DNA from: Candidatus Leucobacter sulfamidivorax
GTDB lineage: Bacteria; Actinomycetota; Actinomycetes; Actinomycetales; Microbacteriaceae
DNA length: 64,000 nucleotides
Assembly (NCBI GenBank): GCA_016771945.1
Contig: QZLF01000003.1
Location: forward strand, 372,001-436,000
Direction: 5' to 3'
In this document: in pieces, positions 37,355-45,875 of the stretch
Layout: each line of letters opens with the position of its first letter
How positions within the stretch are numbered: position 1 is the first letter of the stretch
Made by a program: the position numbers and the translations under genes
Notes under the pieces: model-generated
Seen by the model: only the letters and a program-made list of their open reading frames with translations
Told to the model about the DNA's origin: nothing
Database searches by the model: none

Positions 37355-38269
37355 CTACTCGATCACCTCGAAGTACTCGATGTCGGCGAGGCTGCCCGTC
37401 CGGCGATCGCTCCAGACCGCGCGTACACGCGCGCCCGGGGCGGTCCTGGTCTTCGCCTCGTCCGGATCGACGTTCCCGATCATGTGGATGAGTCGGGTCG
37501 ACGCGCCATCGAGCACGATCTCCGCGTACACGTACGGCGGCTGCATGCGCTGACCGATGAACTCGATGTGCACCACCGAGCTGGCCTGCACGGTGCCGGT
37601 CGACGCGACGTCGACCCACTGGCCCGTGGGCGCGAAGCAGGCATCGCAGCGGCCTCGCGGCGGCAGCAGCACCCGCTCGCAGGCGGTGCACTGCACCCCG
37701 CGGAGACGGCGATCGCTGCGCACCCCGTCGAAGAAGGTGCCGTAGTAGTGGCCGTAGGCATGCCGGTAGTCGAGCGTCATCGTGTACGCGATCTGCTCGG
37801 AGGATTCGGAGAGCTCTCCGCTCACCTCGCGAGGCGCGAAGCCGGAGGCGCCCTGCGCGGGTCCGAAGCCGGCGAGATCGAGCACCGAGTCGCCGGCGGG
37901 CGCCTCGGCCCAGACGGCCTCCACACGCGCACCGACCTCGAGCTGACCCTCCGCGAAGCCGATGAGGCGATGCGCGAGGGGCTTGTCCGTCCCGTCGATG
38001 CGCACGAGTCCGAGCACGCCGTCGGAGGTCTCGGTGAACGCGACGACCTCACCGAGGGGGGCCAGCTCCACGAAGCCGTCCGAGGGCTCGCCCCGGGGAG
38101 AGAACTCGACGGGTGGGAAGCAGATCTCCGAACCGTGCTTCGAGGCGAGGAGCCGCTGCTTCGAGAGCTCGGCGAGGAAGATGCCGGTCGCCGTCCCCGG
38201 GGTCAGCGTGTAGGGCATCCTGATCTGCGCCGGCATGGAATCCAGCACTGCGTTCCGATTCTCAGTCAT
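37355..38269 (-). CDS. DUF35 zinc-ribbon/OB-fold acyl-CoA-associated protein
   Basis: 304 residues with a duplicated layout: an N-terminal OB-like half (about 1-140) and a C-terminal DUF35 half with rubredoxin-like zinc site CTAC...CDAC (about residues 193-210) followed by the OB fold (WVDVASTGTVQASSVVHIEF). Proteins of this type are partners of thiolase-fold enzymes, for example BbsA with BbsB in benzylsuccinate degradation or the DUF35 partner of Ltp2 in sterol side-chain cleavage, where they channel acyl-CoA. Its position right after two thiolase-like genes supports such a complex. Nine bases separate it from the upstream gene. Confidence 0.85.
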   Translation of the reverse strand: MTENRNAVLDSMPAQIRMPYTLTPGTATGIFLAELSKQRLLASKHGSEICFPPVEFSPRGEPSDGFVELAPLGEVVAFTETSDGVLGLVRIDGTDKPLAHRLIGFAEGQLEVGARVEAVWAEAPAGDSVLDLAGFGPAQGASGFAPREVSGELSESSEQIAYTMTLDYRHAYGHYYGTFFDGVRSDRRLRGVQCTACERVLLPPRGRCDACFAPTGQWVDVASTGTVQASSVVHIEFIGQRMQPPYVYAEIVLDGASTRLIHMIGNVDPDEAKTRTAPGARVRAVWSDRRTGSLADIEYFEVIE

Positions 38270-38278
38270 CGTCGTCCC

Positions 38279-39436
38279 TTACTTCTCTGCACCCACGACT
38301 GCGACGCCGCGGAGATTCGCCCAGCCTCCGCCGGCCTGAGCCACCGCGAGCTCCGCGCCGGGCACCTGGTGGGCACCGGCCTTGCCGGTCACCTGCATCG
38401 CGGCTTCGGCCAGGCGGATCAGCGCCGTCGCACCGATGGGGTTGGCCCCCATGCAGCCGCCCGACGGGTTCACCGGCAGGCTGCCGGTCATCTCGGTCTC
38501 GCCGGAGGCGATCAGCTCGGCCGCGCCGCCCTCGGGGCAGAACCCGAGGCTCTCGTAGTAGCTCAGCTCGAAGCAGGTGTACGGCTCCTGCACCTCCGCC
38601 ACGTCGAACTGGCGGAACGGGTTCGTGATGCCCGCCTCCTTGTAGACCTGCGCGGCGGCGAACTGGAGCGGCTCGGACTGCACCATCCGGCGATCGGGAC
38701 CGTTGTCCGCCTCCCCCCAGTAGGCCATGCCGCGGATCCAGGCCGGACGCTCCGTGATCTTCTCGGCATCCGCCTCGTGCGCGAGGATGACCGCGCAGGC
38801 GCCGTCCGAGATCGGCGGCACGTCGAGGATCTTGATGGGCCAGCAGAGCGGTCGCGAGGCCATGACCTCGTCCACGGTGACCTCGCGCTTCACGTGCGCC
38901 TTTGGGTTGAGCAGCGCATTGCGACGGTTCTTCACCGACACCATCGCAGCGGCCTCCTCCGTGTGGCCCAGCTTCAGCATGCGCGCGTGCCAGTACGCCG
39001 CCGAGAACCCCATGATCCCCACTGCGAACTCACGACCCCAGAACGGATCGTAGAGCGTCGAGATCGAGGCCTGCAGCGCGCCTTCGGAGAGCTTGTCGTA
39101 GGCCACCACGAGCACGCGCCGGGCGGCACCGCCCTTGATCTGGTTCACGGCGGCGAGCGCACCCGCGAGGCCCGTGCCGCCGCCGCTGGTGATGCGCACG
39201 ACGGGCTTGAACTGCGCGCCGATGGCGTCGGCGATCCACTTCTCGGGCTGGTTGACCGCGGCGAACATCGCCGGGCCGCTCGCGATCACCACGCTGTCGA
39301 TGTCGTCCATCGTCAGCTGGGCATCGGCCAGAGCCTCGACCACGGCCTCGCGTGCGAGACCCGCCTGGCTCACATCGGTGCGGCGACGGGCATGCTCGGT
39401 CTGCCCGGTTCCGACGACGGCTACCTTGGTCATCAC
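38279..39436 (-). CDS. Thiolase-fold protein (SCP2/Ltp type) lacking the nucleophilic cysteine
   Basis: 385 residues of SCP2-type thiolase fold. The C-terminal motif is retained (NPSGGCMGANPIGATALIRLAEAAMQ), but at the place of the acylated cysteine (NNNCATG in true SCP2 thiolases) it reads TSGGGTGLAG near residue 85. A classical thiolytic mechanism is therefore not possible; Ltp2-like retro-aldol cleavage is an alternative. QEPYTCFELSYYESLG near 270 is the family's second-half active-site region. Start overlaps the preceding paralogue's stop by ATGA. It probably forms a complex with that paralogue and DUF35. Confidence 0.85.
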   Translation of the reverse strand: MMTKVAVVGTGQTEHARRRTDVSQAGLAREAVVEALADAQLTMDDIDSVVIASGPAMFAAVNQPEKWIADAIGAQFKPVVRITSGGGTGLAGALAAVNQIKGGAARRVLVVAYDKLSEGALQASISTLYDPFWGREFAVGIMGFSAAYWHARMLKLGHTEEAAAMVSVKNRRNALLNPKAHVKREVTVDEVMASRPLCWPIKILDVPPISDGACAVILAHEADAEKITERPAWIRGMAYWGEADNGPDRRMVQSEPLQFAAAQVYKEAGITNPFRQFDVAEVQEPYTCFELSYYESLGFCPEGGAAELIASGETEMTGSLPVNPSGGCMGANPIGATALIRLAEAAMQVTGKAGAHQVPGAELAVAQAGGGWANLRGVAVVGAEK

Positions 39437-40551
39437 GCCACCTCCAGTGCGACTACGCAGTGGTTCTGCATGGCGAAACCACCTGTTCCATGGACGAGCG
39501 CGGACTTCGCCTCGTTCGCTTCGTGCCCTTCCCGCCGCGCGAGTCGGATCAGCGCCTCGTGGAAGCGCACCAGACCGGTCGCCATGACCGGATCGGCCGG
39601 CAGGGCTCCGCCCGAGGGGTTGATGCGCTCATCCCCGGAGCGGTAGAGCTCGATGCCCCGGTGCGGCTCGGCCAGGCCCAGCGCCTCCACCACCATGAGT
39701 TCGCCCACGGTCGTGGTCGCCGAGATCTCGACGAGGTCGAAGTCGTCCGCCGAGTCCTTGCCCGCCATGTTCAGCGCGCCCTTGAGCGCATGCGCTGCGG
39801 CCGGCATCGCATCGCCGTCGCGCGCGGTGAAGAAGTAGCTGTCCATGGCGGATCCGTGGCCCGTGACCCAGACGGGGTTCGGGCTGATCTTCTCCGCGAC
39901 GGTGTCGACCGCGAGCACGATGGCCACGGCCCCGTCCACCGGACGGGAGTAGTCCGAGGCGACGAGCGGCGTGGCGATCGACTCGTCGGAGGGTCGGCCG
40001 CCGTCGGTGACGATCGCGGGATTCGTCTCTGCACGGCTCCAGGCGTGCTCCGAGACGACGCGCAGATCCTCCGGCGAGAGCTCGGCCGATGCCAGATACC
40101 GCTGGGCGGTCAGTGCCGAGGCCGTGCTGTGGCTCAGCCCGACCGGCCGCTGGAGGAAGGGCTCCAGCATTCCACTCCAGAAGTTGTCGATGTCGCTCTC
40201 GGAGGGCTTGGAGTAGGCGATCACCAGCGCCACCGACTTGGGGCCCGCCACGATCTTGTTCACCGCGTAGGTGAGGGCCCAGAGGCCGTCCTCCTCGACC
40301 CGCGATTCCTCCTTGTGGTTCGCACCCATCGCGCCCAGGAAGCCGCAGTTCGAGATGCTGCGGCCGTCGAGGAAGTCGCTGCCCGAATCGATGACGAAGT
40401 CCACGTCCTCGATGCGCAGGCCGGTCCCCTTGAGCGCCGCGACCACGACCTTGTCGATCAGATCGATGTGCTGCTGCTCGGTGTACGCCCCCACGAGGGA
40501 AGTCTGCGCACTTCCCACCGCTGCCACTCTTCGTTGAGATTTCTGTTCCAT
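39433..40551 (-). CDS. Thiolase-fold protein, divergent, lacking the nucleophilic cysteine
   Basis: 372 residues, first gene of the operon. Thiolase fold is recognisable from RVAAVGSAQTSLVGAYTEQQHIDLI, the core helix and the end INPSGGALPADPVMATGLVRFHEAL...GTGGFAMQNHCVVAL. At the nucleophile position it reads VEEDGLWALTYA (Glu in place of Cys, near residue 87). The N-terminal half resembles the companion gene's and the two are likely a heteromeric pair. An inverted repeat related to the other island operators lies 13-28 bases upstream of the start. Confidence 0.8.
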   Translation of the reverse strand: MEQKSQRRVAAVGSAQTSLVGAYTEQQHIDLIDKVVVAALKGTGLRIEDVDFVIDSGSDFLDGRSISNCGFLGAMGANHKEESRVEEDGLWALTYAVNKIVAGPKSVALVIAYSKPSESDIDNFWSGMLEPFLQRPVGLSHSTASALTAQRYLASAELSPEDLRVVSEHAWSRAETNPAIVTDGGRPSDESIATPLVASDYSRPVDGAVAIVLAVDTVAEKISPNPVWVTGHGSAMDSYFFTARDGDAMPAAAHALKGALNMAGKDSADDFDLVEISATTTVGELMVVEALGLAEPHRGIELYRSGDERINPSGGALPADPVMATGLVRFHEALIRLARREGHEANEAKSALVHGTGGFAMQNHCVVALEVA

Positions 40552-40563
40552 GATTCCTTACCC

Positions 40564-40579
40564 AACCATACGTTTGGTT
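40564..40579. promoter_or_regulatory. Operator-like inverted repeat, thiolase-DUF35 operon
   Basis: AACCATACGTTTGGTT: perfect AACCA/TGGTT arms around a 6-base centre. One member of the recurring AACCAA...TTGGTT family in the island; it lies in the leader of the thiolase-like operon. A TAAATT -10-like box precedes it on the minus strand. Confidence 0.6.
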
Positions 40580-40685
40580 AATTTACAAGTGCGACTTCTC
40601 CCCCGGTACGGTCGCCCGGTCGAGGATCCGCCTCTCCTGCACCATTGCGAAAGGTGGCGATTGCGTTCGTCCCGTCGGAAGCGGC

Positions 40686-42728
40686 TCAGCGCCCCACCCC
40701 GTCGAGCACCCGCCTGATCTTCGGAGGGATCGCCTCCTCAGATCCGGTCGCGAGCGAGAAGCCGATGGGGTCGGAGTCCCCGACCAGCCGCAGTCCCTCG
40801 CCCAGCCACTCGTCGGACTGAGCCGCGGCGTAACGGACCGGACCGCCGAGCCAGCGCGGGAAGGCGAAACCCTCGGTGAAGGCCAGATCGACATCGCTCG
40901 CACGATTCGCGATCCCGCTGTCGACGAGACCCGCGGCCGCGACCAGCATGGCGCAGATGATGCGCTGCTGGATCTCCCCGCGGGAGATCGCGCGAGGGCT
41001 GATCCCCTTGGCCTCGCGCGCCCGGTCGATGATGAGAGCCACCTTCGGGTCCTCCGCGCCCCGGGGCGCCTCATCCGAGTAGAGGTACCAGCCGGCGCCG
41101 GTCTTCTTTCCCAGCCGGCCCTGCTCGCACAGGGTGTCCGCAATGGTCGCATAGCGCTGCTCGGGGTTCCGCGTCGCGGCCAGCCGCTTGCGTCGAGCCC
41201 AGGCGATGTCGAGTCCGGACATGTCGCCCACCGCGAAGGGGCCGACCGGCAATCCCAGCGCGCGCATCGCGTCGTCGACCTGGCGCGGCGATGCCCCGTC
41301 CTCGATCAGGTACTCCGCCTGCATGCGATAGTCGGAGTAGACGCGGTTGGCCACGAAGCCGTCGGCGACCCCGGCGAGAATCGGCGTCTTGCGCAGCGTC
41401 TTCGCGATCGCCGCCATCGCTCCGATGGTCTCGTCGCTCGTCTGCTCGGCCCGCACGACCTCGACCAGAGGGTTGCGGTTCGCCGGGTTGAAGAAGTGCA
41501 GCCCGACGAAGCGGGTGCGGTCCTCGAGCGCCTCGGCCATCTCGTTCAGATCGAGGTAGGAGGTGTTCGTCGCGAGCACGGTATCGGCGGAGACGACCGG
41601 TTCGAGATCTCGCAGGAGCTGCTGCTTCACCGCCATGTCCTCGAACACCGCGTCGATCACCAGGTCGACATCGGCGAACGCGGCGAGATCCGAGACTCGG
41701 CTGAGCTCGCCCCACTTCCGCGCGGTCGCACTCGCGGTCTCCAGCCGCCGGCCGGCGTTCTCGAGCACCTCAGCGTTCACCTCGTAGAGCACGACCTCCA
41801 GGCCCGCGCCGAGCAGAGCCTCGGCGATTCCCGACCCCATCGTCCCGGCACCGGCGACGCCGACCCGTCGTATCGGGAGCTTCGGCTTCGCGACGGCGAG
41901 ATCCTTCGCGGCGGCCCGGGCGGCGAAGAACAGGTAGCGCAGGTTGCGGGCCTCGGGTGCCACGCGCAGCTCGTCGAACACCAGGCGCTCCTGCTTCACC
42001 GTCTCGGGTCCGGGCTTCCCGACCCCCGCCAGCACGAAGTCGATCGCCCGCAGCACATTCGGACGCGTCTTCGGGGAACTGCGGTATTTCTCTACCACGG
42101 CGTCGAGCGCGGCCTGGTCCGTGTCGGGCTGGTGCTCCATGAGCACGATGCGGCGTCGCACGGCGTTCTTCGCCCGTGCGACGGCGGTCGCCATCAGGTT
42201 CTCCTGTTCGACCACCTCGTCGACGAGGCCGAGCTCGAGGGCCTGCCGCGCCCCGACGGGCTTCGCCGACGCGATGATGTCGATCGCGGCAGCGGTGCCG
42301 ATGAGCCGCGGGAGCCGCACCGTACCGCCGGCGCCCGGCATGAAGCCGAGGCTGACCTCCGGCAGGCCCAGCTTGGAGTCCGTAGTCGCGATCCGCTCGT
42401 CGCAGGCGAGGGCGAACTCGAGGCCACCGCCGAGCGTGAGCCCATTGAGCGCCGCCACGATCGGCACCTCGAGCGATTCCATCACCTCGATCACCTCGGT
42501 CAGCAGAGGATGCTGCACCGGGCCGTCGAACTCCTTGATGTCCGACCCGGAGTAGAAGTGCGCCTGGGCGCTGTGGACCACGATCGCGGTGAGACCCGGT
42601 TTCTCCGCGAGTCCGGTGAATGCGTCGAAGAGCGCGGTGCGCAGCGCCGTGTTGCCCGTGCTCACCGGCGGGTTGTCGATGGTGACGACCGCGAGATCGC
42701 CCTCGTGCGTCACGGAGACCAGGCTCAT
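40686..42728 (-). CDS. Bifunctional enoyl-CoA hydratase / 3-hydroxyacyl-CoA dehydrogenase (FadB/FadJ-like)
   Basis: Multifunctional beta-oxidation protein of 680 residues. Crotonase domain at 1-190 with SAQAHFYSGSDIKEFDG, ALNGLTLGGGLEFALACDE and the catalytic Glu in LGLPEVSLGFMPGAGGT. Dehydrogenase domain from about 290: Rossmann RRVGVAGAGTMGSGIAEAL, the catalytic His in VGLHFFNPANRNPLVEVV near 425, and the two C-terminal helical domains. It converts enoyl-CoA to 3-ketoacyl-CoA. It is a single-gene unit, divergent from the TesB-like gene with an operator-like site between. Confidence 0.92.
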   Translation of the reverse strand: MSLVSVTHEGDLAVVTIDNPPVSTGNTALRTALFDAFTGLAEKPGLTAIVVHSAQAHFYSGSDIKEFDGPVQHPLLTEVIEVMESLEVPIVAALNGLTLGGGLEFALACDERIATTDSKLGLPEVSLGFMPGAGGTVRLPRLIGTAAAIDIIASAKPVGARQALELGLVDEVVEQENLMATAVARAKNAVRRRIVLMEHQPDTDQAALDAVVEKYRSSPKTRPNVLRAIDFVLAGVGKPGPETVKQERLVFDELRVAPEARNLRYLFFAARAAAKDLAVAKPKLPIRRVGVAGAGTMGSGIAEALLGAGLEVVLYEVNAEVLENAGRRLETASATARKWGELSRVSDLAAFADVDLVIDAVFEDMAVKQQLLRDLEPVVSADTVLATNTSYLDLNEMAEALEDRTRFVGLHFFNPANRNPLVEVVRAEQTSDETIGAMAAIAKTLRKTPILAGVADGFVANRVYSDYRMQAEYLIEDGASPRQVDDAMRALGLPVGPFAVGDMSGLDIAWARRKRLAATRNPEQRYATIADTLCEQGRLGKKTGAGWYLYSDEAPRGAEDPKVALIIDRAREAKGISPRAISRGEIQQRIICAMLVAAAGLVDSGIANRASDVDLAFTEGFAFPRWLGGPVRYAAAQSDEWLGEGLRLVGDSDPIGFSLATGSEEAIPPKIRRVLDGVGR

Positions 42729-42774
42729 GTGCTACCCCTTCGTTCATTCCGCCGAGTGCGGACGCATCCACGTT

Positions 42775-42798
42775 ACCAAACAATCATTCGATTGGTAT
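42775..42798. promoter_or_regulatory. Operator-like inverted repeat between FadB-like and TesB-like genes
   Basis: 24-base site with perfect outer arms TACCAA/TTGGTA enclosing ACAATCATTCGA. Shares the core ACCAAACAATCATT with the site at 57014. It serves a divergent pair; TATATG overlaps its right end and could be the -10 of the rightward gene. Confidence 0.65.
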
Positions 42799-42855
42799 AT
42801 GGTGAAGATACCGAATTCGTGTTCCGACCGTCGCCGGGGGAGAATCTCACCTGTC

Positions 42856-43644
42856 ATGCACTTCTTCGATCACCGGCAACTCGTTTCAGCCCCTGGGGGC
42901 TTCACCGGGATCTGCACGGCCGGCGCCGGCGTGCGCATCTTCGGCGGCCACAGCCTCTCCCACTCCTTGAACGTCGCTTCTCTCGCGATCGATCACTCGC
43001 GTACGGTGAGCTCCCTCCATGCCGTCTTCCTCTCCCCCGGGAACGCCTCCGAGCCCGTCCTGTTCTCCGCCGAGCCCCTGAAACGCGGCAGAGCGCTCGA
43101 CACGGTGCGCGTCGGCGCCGTGCAGGACGAGCGGCAGATCCTCGAGTCCCTGGTGACGTTCCACGATGGCGAGGAGAGCATCGAGTTCCAGGCGGTGGCA
43201 CCCGAGACGATCCCTGCCGAGGCGCTGAGCGACGACCCGCTGCATCGCCACTCGGGTTCCGACGCGCGCTCACCCTTCCATTGCCGGACCGTCCCCTCCG
43301 ATCCTCGAGAGCCACAGGTGCGGACCTGGATCAGGCTCCGCGAGGCGGCCGGCGACGCGCCATCGCTCCTGCACCAGGCGGCCCTCACCTACGCGCTCGA
43401 CTTCCTCATCACGAAGGCCGCGCACAATCCGATCGACGAGGAGGGGGTGCGGCACCTGGGCGCCTCGCTCGATCACGCGATGTGGTTCCACCGCCGCTTC
43501 CGGGTGGATGAGTGGCTGCTCGTCGAGGCCACCTCGAACACCTTTGCAGGAAGCCGATCCCTCTCGCACGCCTCGGTCTACGATCACGCGGGTCGCCTGG
43601 TCTCGAGCGCTTCCCAGGAAGCGCTGTTGCGCCGGACGATCTGA
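42856..43644 (+). CDS. Acyl-CoA thioesterase II-like (TesB family)
   Basis: Double-hotdog thioesterase of 262 residues, which would release CoA from acyl-CoA. N-terminal hotdog SHSLNVASLAIDHSRTVSSLHAVFL and the C-terminal half SLDHAMWFHRRFRVDEWLLVEATSNTF with the final DHAGRLVSSASQEALLR are characteristic of TesB. Start ATG at 42856 is 12 bases after GGGGGAG; the frame remains open upstream, but the family begins here. It may free the CoA pool when the pathway stalls. Convergent with the biotin carboxylase gene; a short AAGCGCCC hairpin (43699-43717) covers both ends. Confidence 0.82.
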   Translation: MHFFDHRQLVSAPGGFTGICTAGAGVRIFGGHSLSHSLNVASLAIDHSRTVSSLHAVFLSPGNASEPVLFSAEPLKRGRALDTVRVGAVQDERQILESLVTFHDGEESIEFQAVAPETIPAEALSDDPLHRHSGSDARSPFHCRTVPSDPREPQVRTWIRLREAAGDAPSLLHQAALTYALDFLITKAAHNPIDEEGVRHLGASLDHAMWFHRRFRVDEWLLVEATSNTFAGSRSLSHASVYDHAGRLVSSASQEALLRRTI

Positions 43645-43715
43645 ACGCCGCCCGCAGATCGGCGTGAGCCCTATGACCCGAGAGGCGGAGAAGCTTCCAA
43701 GCGCCCTCGGGGCGC

Positions 43716-45071
43716 TTACGCCCGATAGCCCGACAGGAACGAGTCCTCGAGCCACTTCGTGGTGATCGGCTCGGCCCCGAAGGTCCCATCCCTCAGTATC
43801 GCGAGCTGAAGGTCGATGGTCGTCGATACACCCGCGACACGGCTTCTCTCGAGCACGCGCACCATCTTCGCGATGGCCTCCTCACGAGTCGGCGCATGCG
43901 CGATGAACTTGGCGATGAGCGAGTCGTAGTACGGAGGCACCGTCGCACCGTCGTGCATATACGTGTCGATGCGGACGCCGTCCCCCTGGGGAACCGTCCA
44001 TTCGGTGATCACGCCGGGGCTGGGCAGGAAACCCGCCGACACGTTCTCGGCGTTGATGCGGCATTCGATGGCGTGCCCCTCGATGACGACGTCCTCCTGA
44101 GAGAAGGAGATCCGCTCTCCGCGGGCGATGCGGATCTGCTCGCGAATGATGTCGACGCCGGTCACCATCTCGCTCACCGGGTGCTCGACCTGCACCCGGG
44201 CGTTGACCTCGAGGAAGACGAACGTCTCCCGCTGCACGTCGACCAGGAATTCGCAGGTGGCCGCGCCGACGTATTTCAGCGCCTGCGCGAGCCGCACCGC
44301 GGCATCGCGGATCCGCCCGACCAGCTCTTCGGAGAGCCCAACGCTCGGGGCCTCCTCGATGATCTTCTGGTACCTGCGCTGCGCCGAGCAGTCACGCTCC
44401 CCCAGGTGGCGGACATCGCCGTGGCTGTCGGCGAGCAGCTGCACCTCGATATGGCGTGCCTTTTCGATGTAGGGCTCGAGGTAGACGGTGCCGTCGCCGA
44501 AGGCGCGCTCCGCCTCCGTGCTGGAGCGGATGAACCCCTCGCGCAGATCCTCGGGTCCGCGGACGATCGTCATCCCGCGCCCGCCGCCGCCGGCGGAGGC
44601 CTTGAGCAACAGCGGGTACGCGTCGAGCTTCTCGGCCGCCTCGATCGCCTCGTCGAGCGAGGAGAGGCCGGCCGTGCCCCGCCCGGTCGGGATGCCCACC
44701 GACTCGGCCATGTTGCGGGCGAGCAGCTTGTCGCCCGACTCGCGCATGATCTCGGCCGAGGGGCCGATGAAGGTGATGCCGTTCTGCTCGCAGGCCTCGA
44801 CCAGAGTCGGACGCTCGGAGAGGAAGCCGTAGCCGGGGTGCAACGCGTCGCAGTTCGCGTTGAGCGCGGCCTGGACGACGCGCTCCGCGGAGAGGTAGCT
44901 CTCCGACGCCGACGCCGGGCCGATGACCACGACCTCATCGGCGAGGCGAGCGGCCAGCGAATCCGTATCCGCCGCCGAGACCACGAGCACGCTCTCGATG
45001 CCCTCGTCGAAGCACGCGCGGATGATGCGAACGGCGATCTCCCCGCGGTTCGCGATGAGGATCCTCTTCAT
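43716..45071 (-). CDS. Biotin carboxylase (AccC-like)
   Basis: ATP-dependent biotin carboxylase, 451 residues, that carboxylates biotin on a carrier protein with bicarbonate. Marks: MKRILIANRGEIAVRII start, HPGYGFLSERP, glycine-rich ATP loop KASAGGGGRGM, ARHIEVQLLAD, GERDCSAQRRYQKIIEEAP and EVNARVQVEHPVSEMVTG. It lies four bases after the carrier gene, so the two are cotranscribed. No carboxyltransferase gene is adjacent; the PYC/OADA-like protein at 54600 in the same regulon is the candidate partner. The frame extends upstream of the chosen ATG but overlaps the carrier gene. Confidence 0.92.
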   Translation of the reverse strand: MKRILIANRGEIAVRIIRACFDEGIESVLVVSAADTDSLAARLADEVVVIGPASASESYLSAERVVQAALNANCDALHPGYGFLSERPTLVEACEQNGITFIGPSAEIMRESGDKLLARNMAESVGIPTGRGTAGLSSLDEAIEAAEKLDAYPLLLKASAGGGGRGMTIVRGPEDLREGFIRSSTEAERAFGDGTVYLEPYIEKARHIEVQLLADSHGDVRHLGERDCSAQRRYQKIIEEAPSVGLSEELVGRIRDAAVRLAQALKYVGAATCEFLVDVQRETFVFLEVNARVQVEHPVSEMVTGVDIIREQIRIARGERISFSQEDVVIEGHAIECRINAENVSAGFLPSPGVITEWTVPQGDGVRIDTYMHDGATVPPYYDSLIAKFIAHAPTREEAIAKMVRVLERSRVAGVSTTIDLQLAILRDGTFGAEPITTKWLEDSFLSGYRA

Positions 45072-45075
45072 GCGG

Positions 45076-45615
45076 TTACACCGCATCCGGACGGATCGTG
45101 ACCAGGATGTCGCCGAACTGCACGGCTCCGCCGTTCTCGACATTGATGCCGGTCACGGTTCCGGAGACCCCCGCGGGAACGTTGTTCATGAGCTTCATGA
45201 TCTCGACGATGCCGACGGTGTCATCGGCGTCGACGTGGTCGCCCACCTGCACGAAAGGCGGAGCACTCGGCTCGGGCGCGCGCCAGAAGGTGCCCACGCT
45301 GGGAGCGGTGACGGTGGCATCGCCGGCTTCGCCTGCGGCAGCGGGCGCAGTCGGGGCGGCGGCGTGAGCGGGTGCTGGAGGGCTCGCCGGAGCGGGCGCG
45401 ACAGGGACGACGGCTGCAGGTGCCGCAGGGACGACGGCTGCGGGCGCAGCGGAGGCGGGCGCAGCGGGCCCTGCGAGCAGATCTCCGCCGCCGAGGCGCG
45501 CGCCATTGCGAGCGACGGCGATCCGCACATCGCCGATGACCACTACCGCCTCGTCCCAGTCAGACCGCTGGAGCGCATCGACGATGCTGTTGATGTCCTG
45601 CGATGAAATGGTCAT
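45076..45615 (-). CDS. Biotin carboxyl carrier protein (AccB-like)
   Basis: 179 residues: an N-terminal helical part (MTISSQDINSIVDALQRSDWDEAVVVIGDVRIAVARN), an alanine/proline-rich swinging linker (about 65-100), and a C-terminal biotinyl domain with the acceptor lysine in VEIMKLMNNVPAG near residue 141. The ATG at 45615 follows GAGGAG. Upstream in-frame GTG would add residues that cover the operator region and is rejected. A TTGACC-17-TATTCT promoter (45679-45707) and an operator-like repeat at the transcription start (45655-45672) lie upstream. It precedes biotin carboxylase. Confidence 0.9.
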   Translation of the reverse strand: MTISSQDINSIVDALQRSDWDEAVVVIGDVRIAVARNGARLGGGDLLAGPAAPASAAPAAVVPAAPAAVVPVAPAPASPPAPAHAAAPTAPAAAGEAGDATVTAPSVGTFWRAPEPSAPPFVQVGDHVDADDTVGIVEIMKLMNNVPAGVSGTVTGINVENGGAVQFGDILVTIRPDAV

Positions 45616-45654
45616 TCCAAGAGCTCCTCGTGAGTAACGTCGCCGTCGAACGTC

Positions 45655-45672
45655 ACCAACCAATCGGTTGGC
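45655..45672. promoter_or_regulatory. Operator-like inverted repeat at the accB-type transcription start
   Basis: ACCAACCAATCGGTTGGC: perfect CCAACC/GGTTGG arms around AATC. It sits directly on the predicted transcription start of the biotin carrier operon, as a repressor site would. Confidence 0.7.
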
Positions 45673-45678
45673 AGTTTT

Positions 45679-45707
45679 AGAATAGACGCTCCCCTTCCGC
45701 AGGTCAA
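45679..45707 (-). promoter_or_regulatory. Promoter of the biotin carrier/carboxylase operon
   Basis: On the minus strand TTGACC (45707-45702) and TATTCT (45684-45679) with a 17-base spacer. Transcription would begin near 45672, inside the adjoining operator-like repeat. Confidence 0.7.
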
Positions 45708-45756
45708 ACTACGGTTCCGGGAGGACGGGCCGACGAAGGCGGGCCGGCAAGTAGTC

Positions 45757-45780
45757 TTCCAAATGTTTGGTTGTTATAGT
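45757..45780 (+). promoter_or_regulatory. Promoter with embedded operator-like repeat for the CoA-transferase genes
   Basis: CCAAATGTTTGG (5-bp arms CCAAA/TTTGG, 45759-45770), TTGGTTG continuing to 45773, and a TATAGT -10 box at 45775-45780. The repeat lies between the -10 and where the -35 should be; the -35 itself is weak. Confidence 0.6.
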
Positions 45781-45875
45781 GATGGCAGAGCGATTCGTCG
45801 CAACGGCACTCTCTCAAACTACCCGCGGCCTGCGGGATCCGGGAGTGCGCTCGAGAAACCGAAGAGGAGCCGTCG

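Noticed and set aside
36596-39646. A 1016-residue plus-strand frame opposite the enoyl-CoA hydratase, DUF35 and thiolase-like genes
   Set aside because: Low-complexity Arg/His/Glu-rich shadow; the real genes on the other strand have family motifs and overlapping stop/start codons.
45709-45875. A small leftward gene starting near 45.86 kb that covers the CoA-transferase promoter
   Set aside because: It would lie over the promoter and operator-like repeat and has no family resemblance or ribosome binding site.
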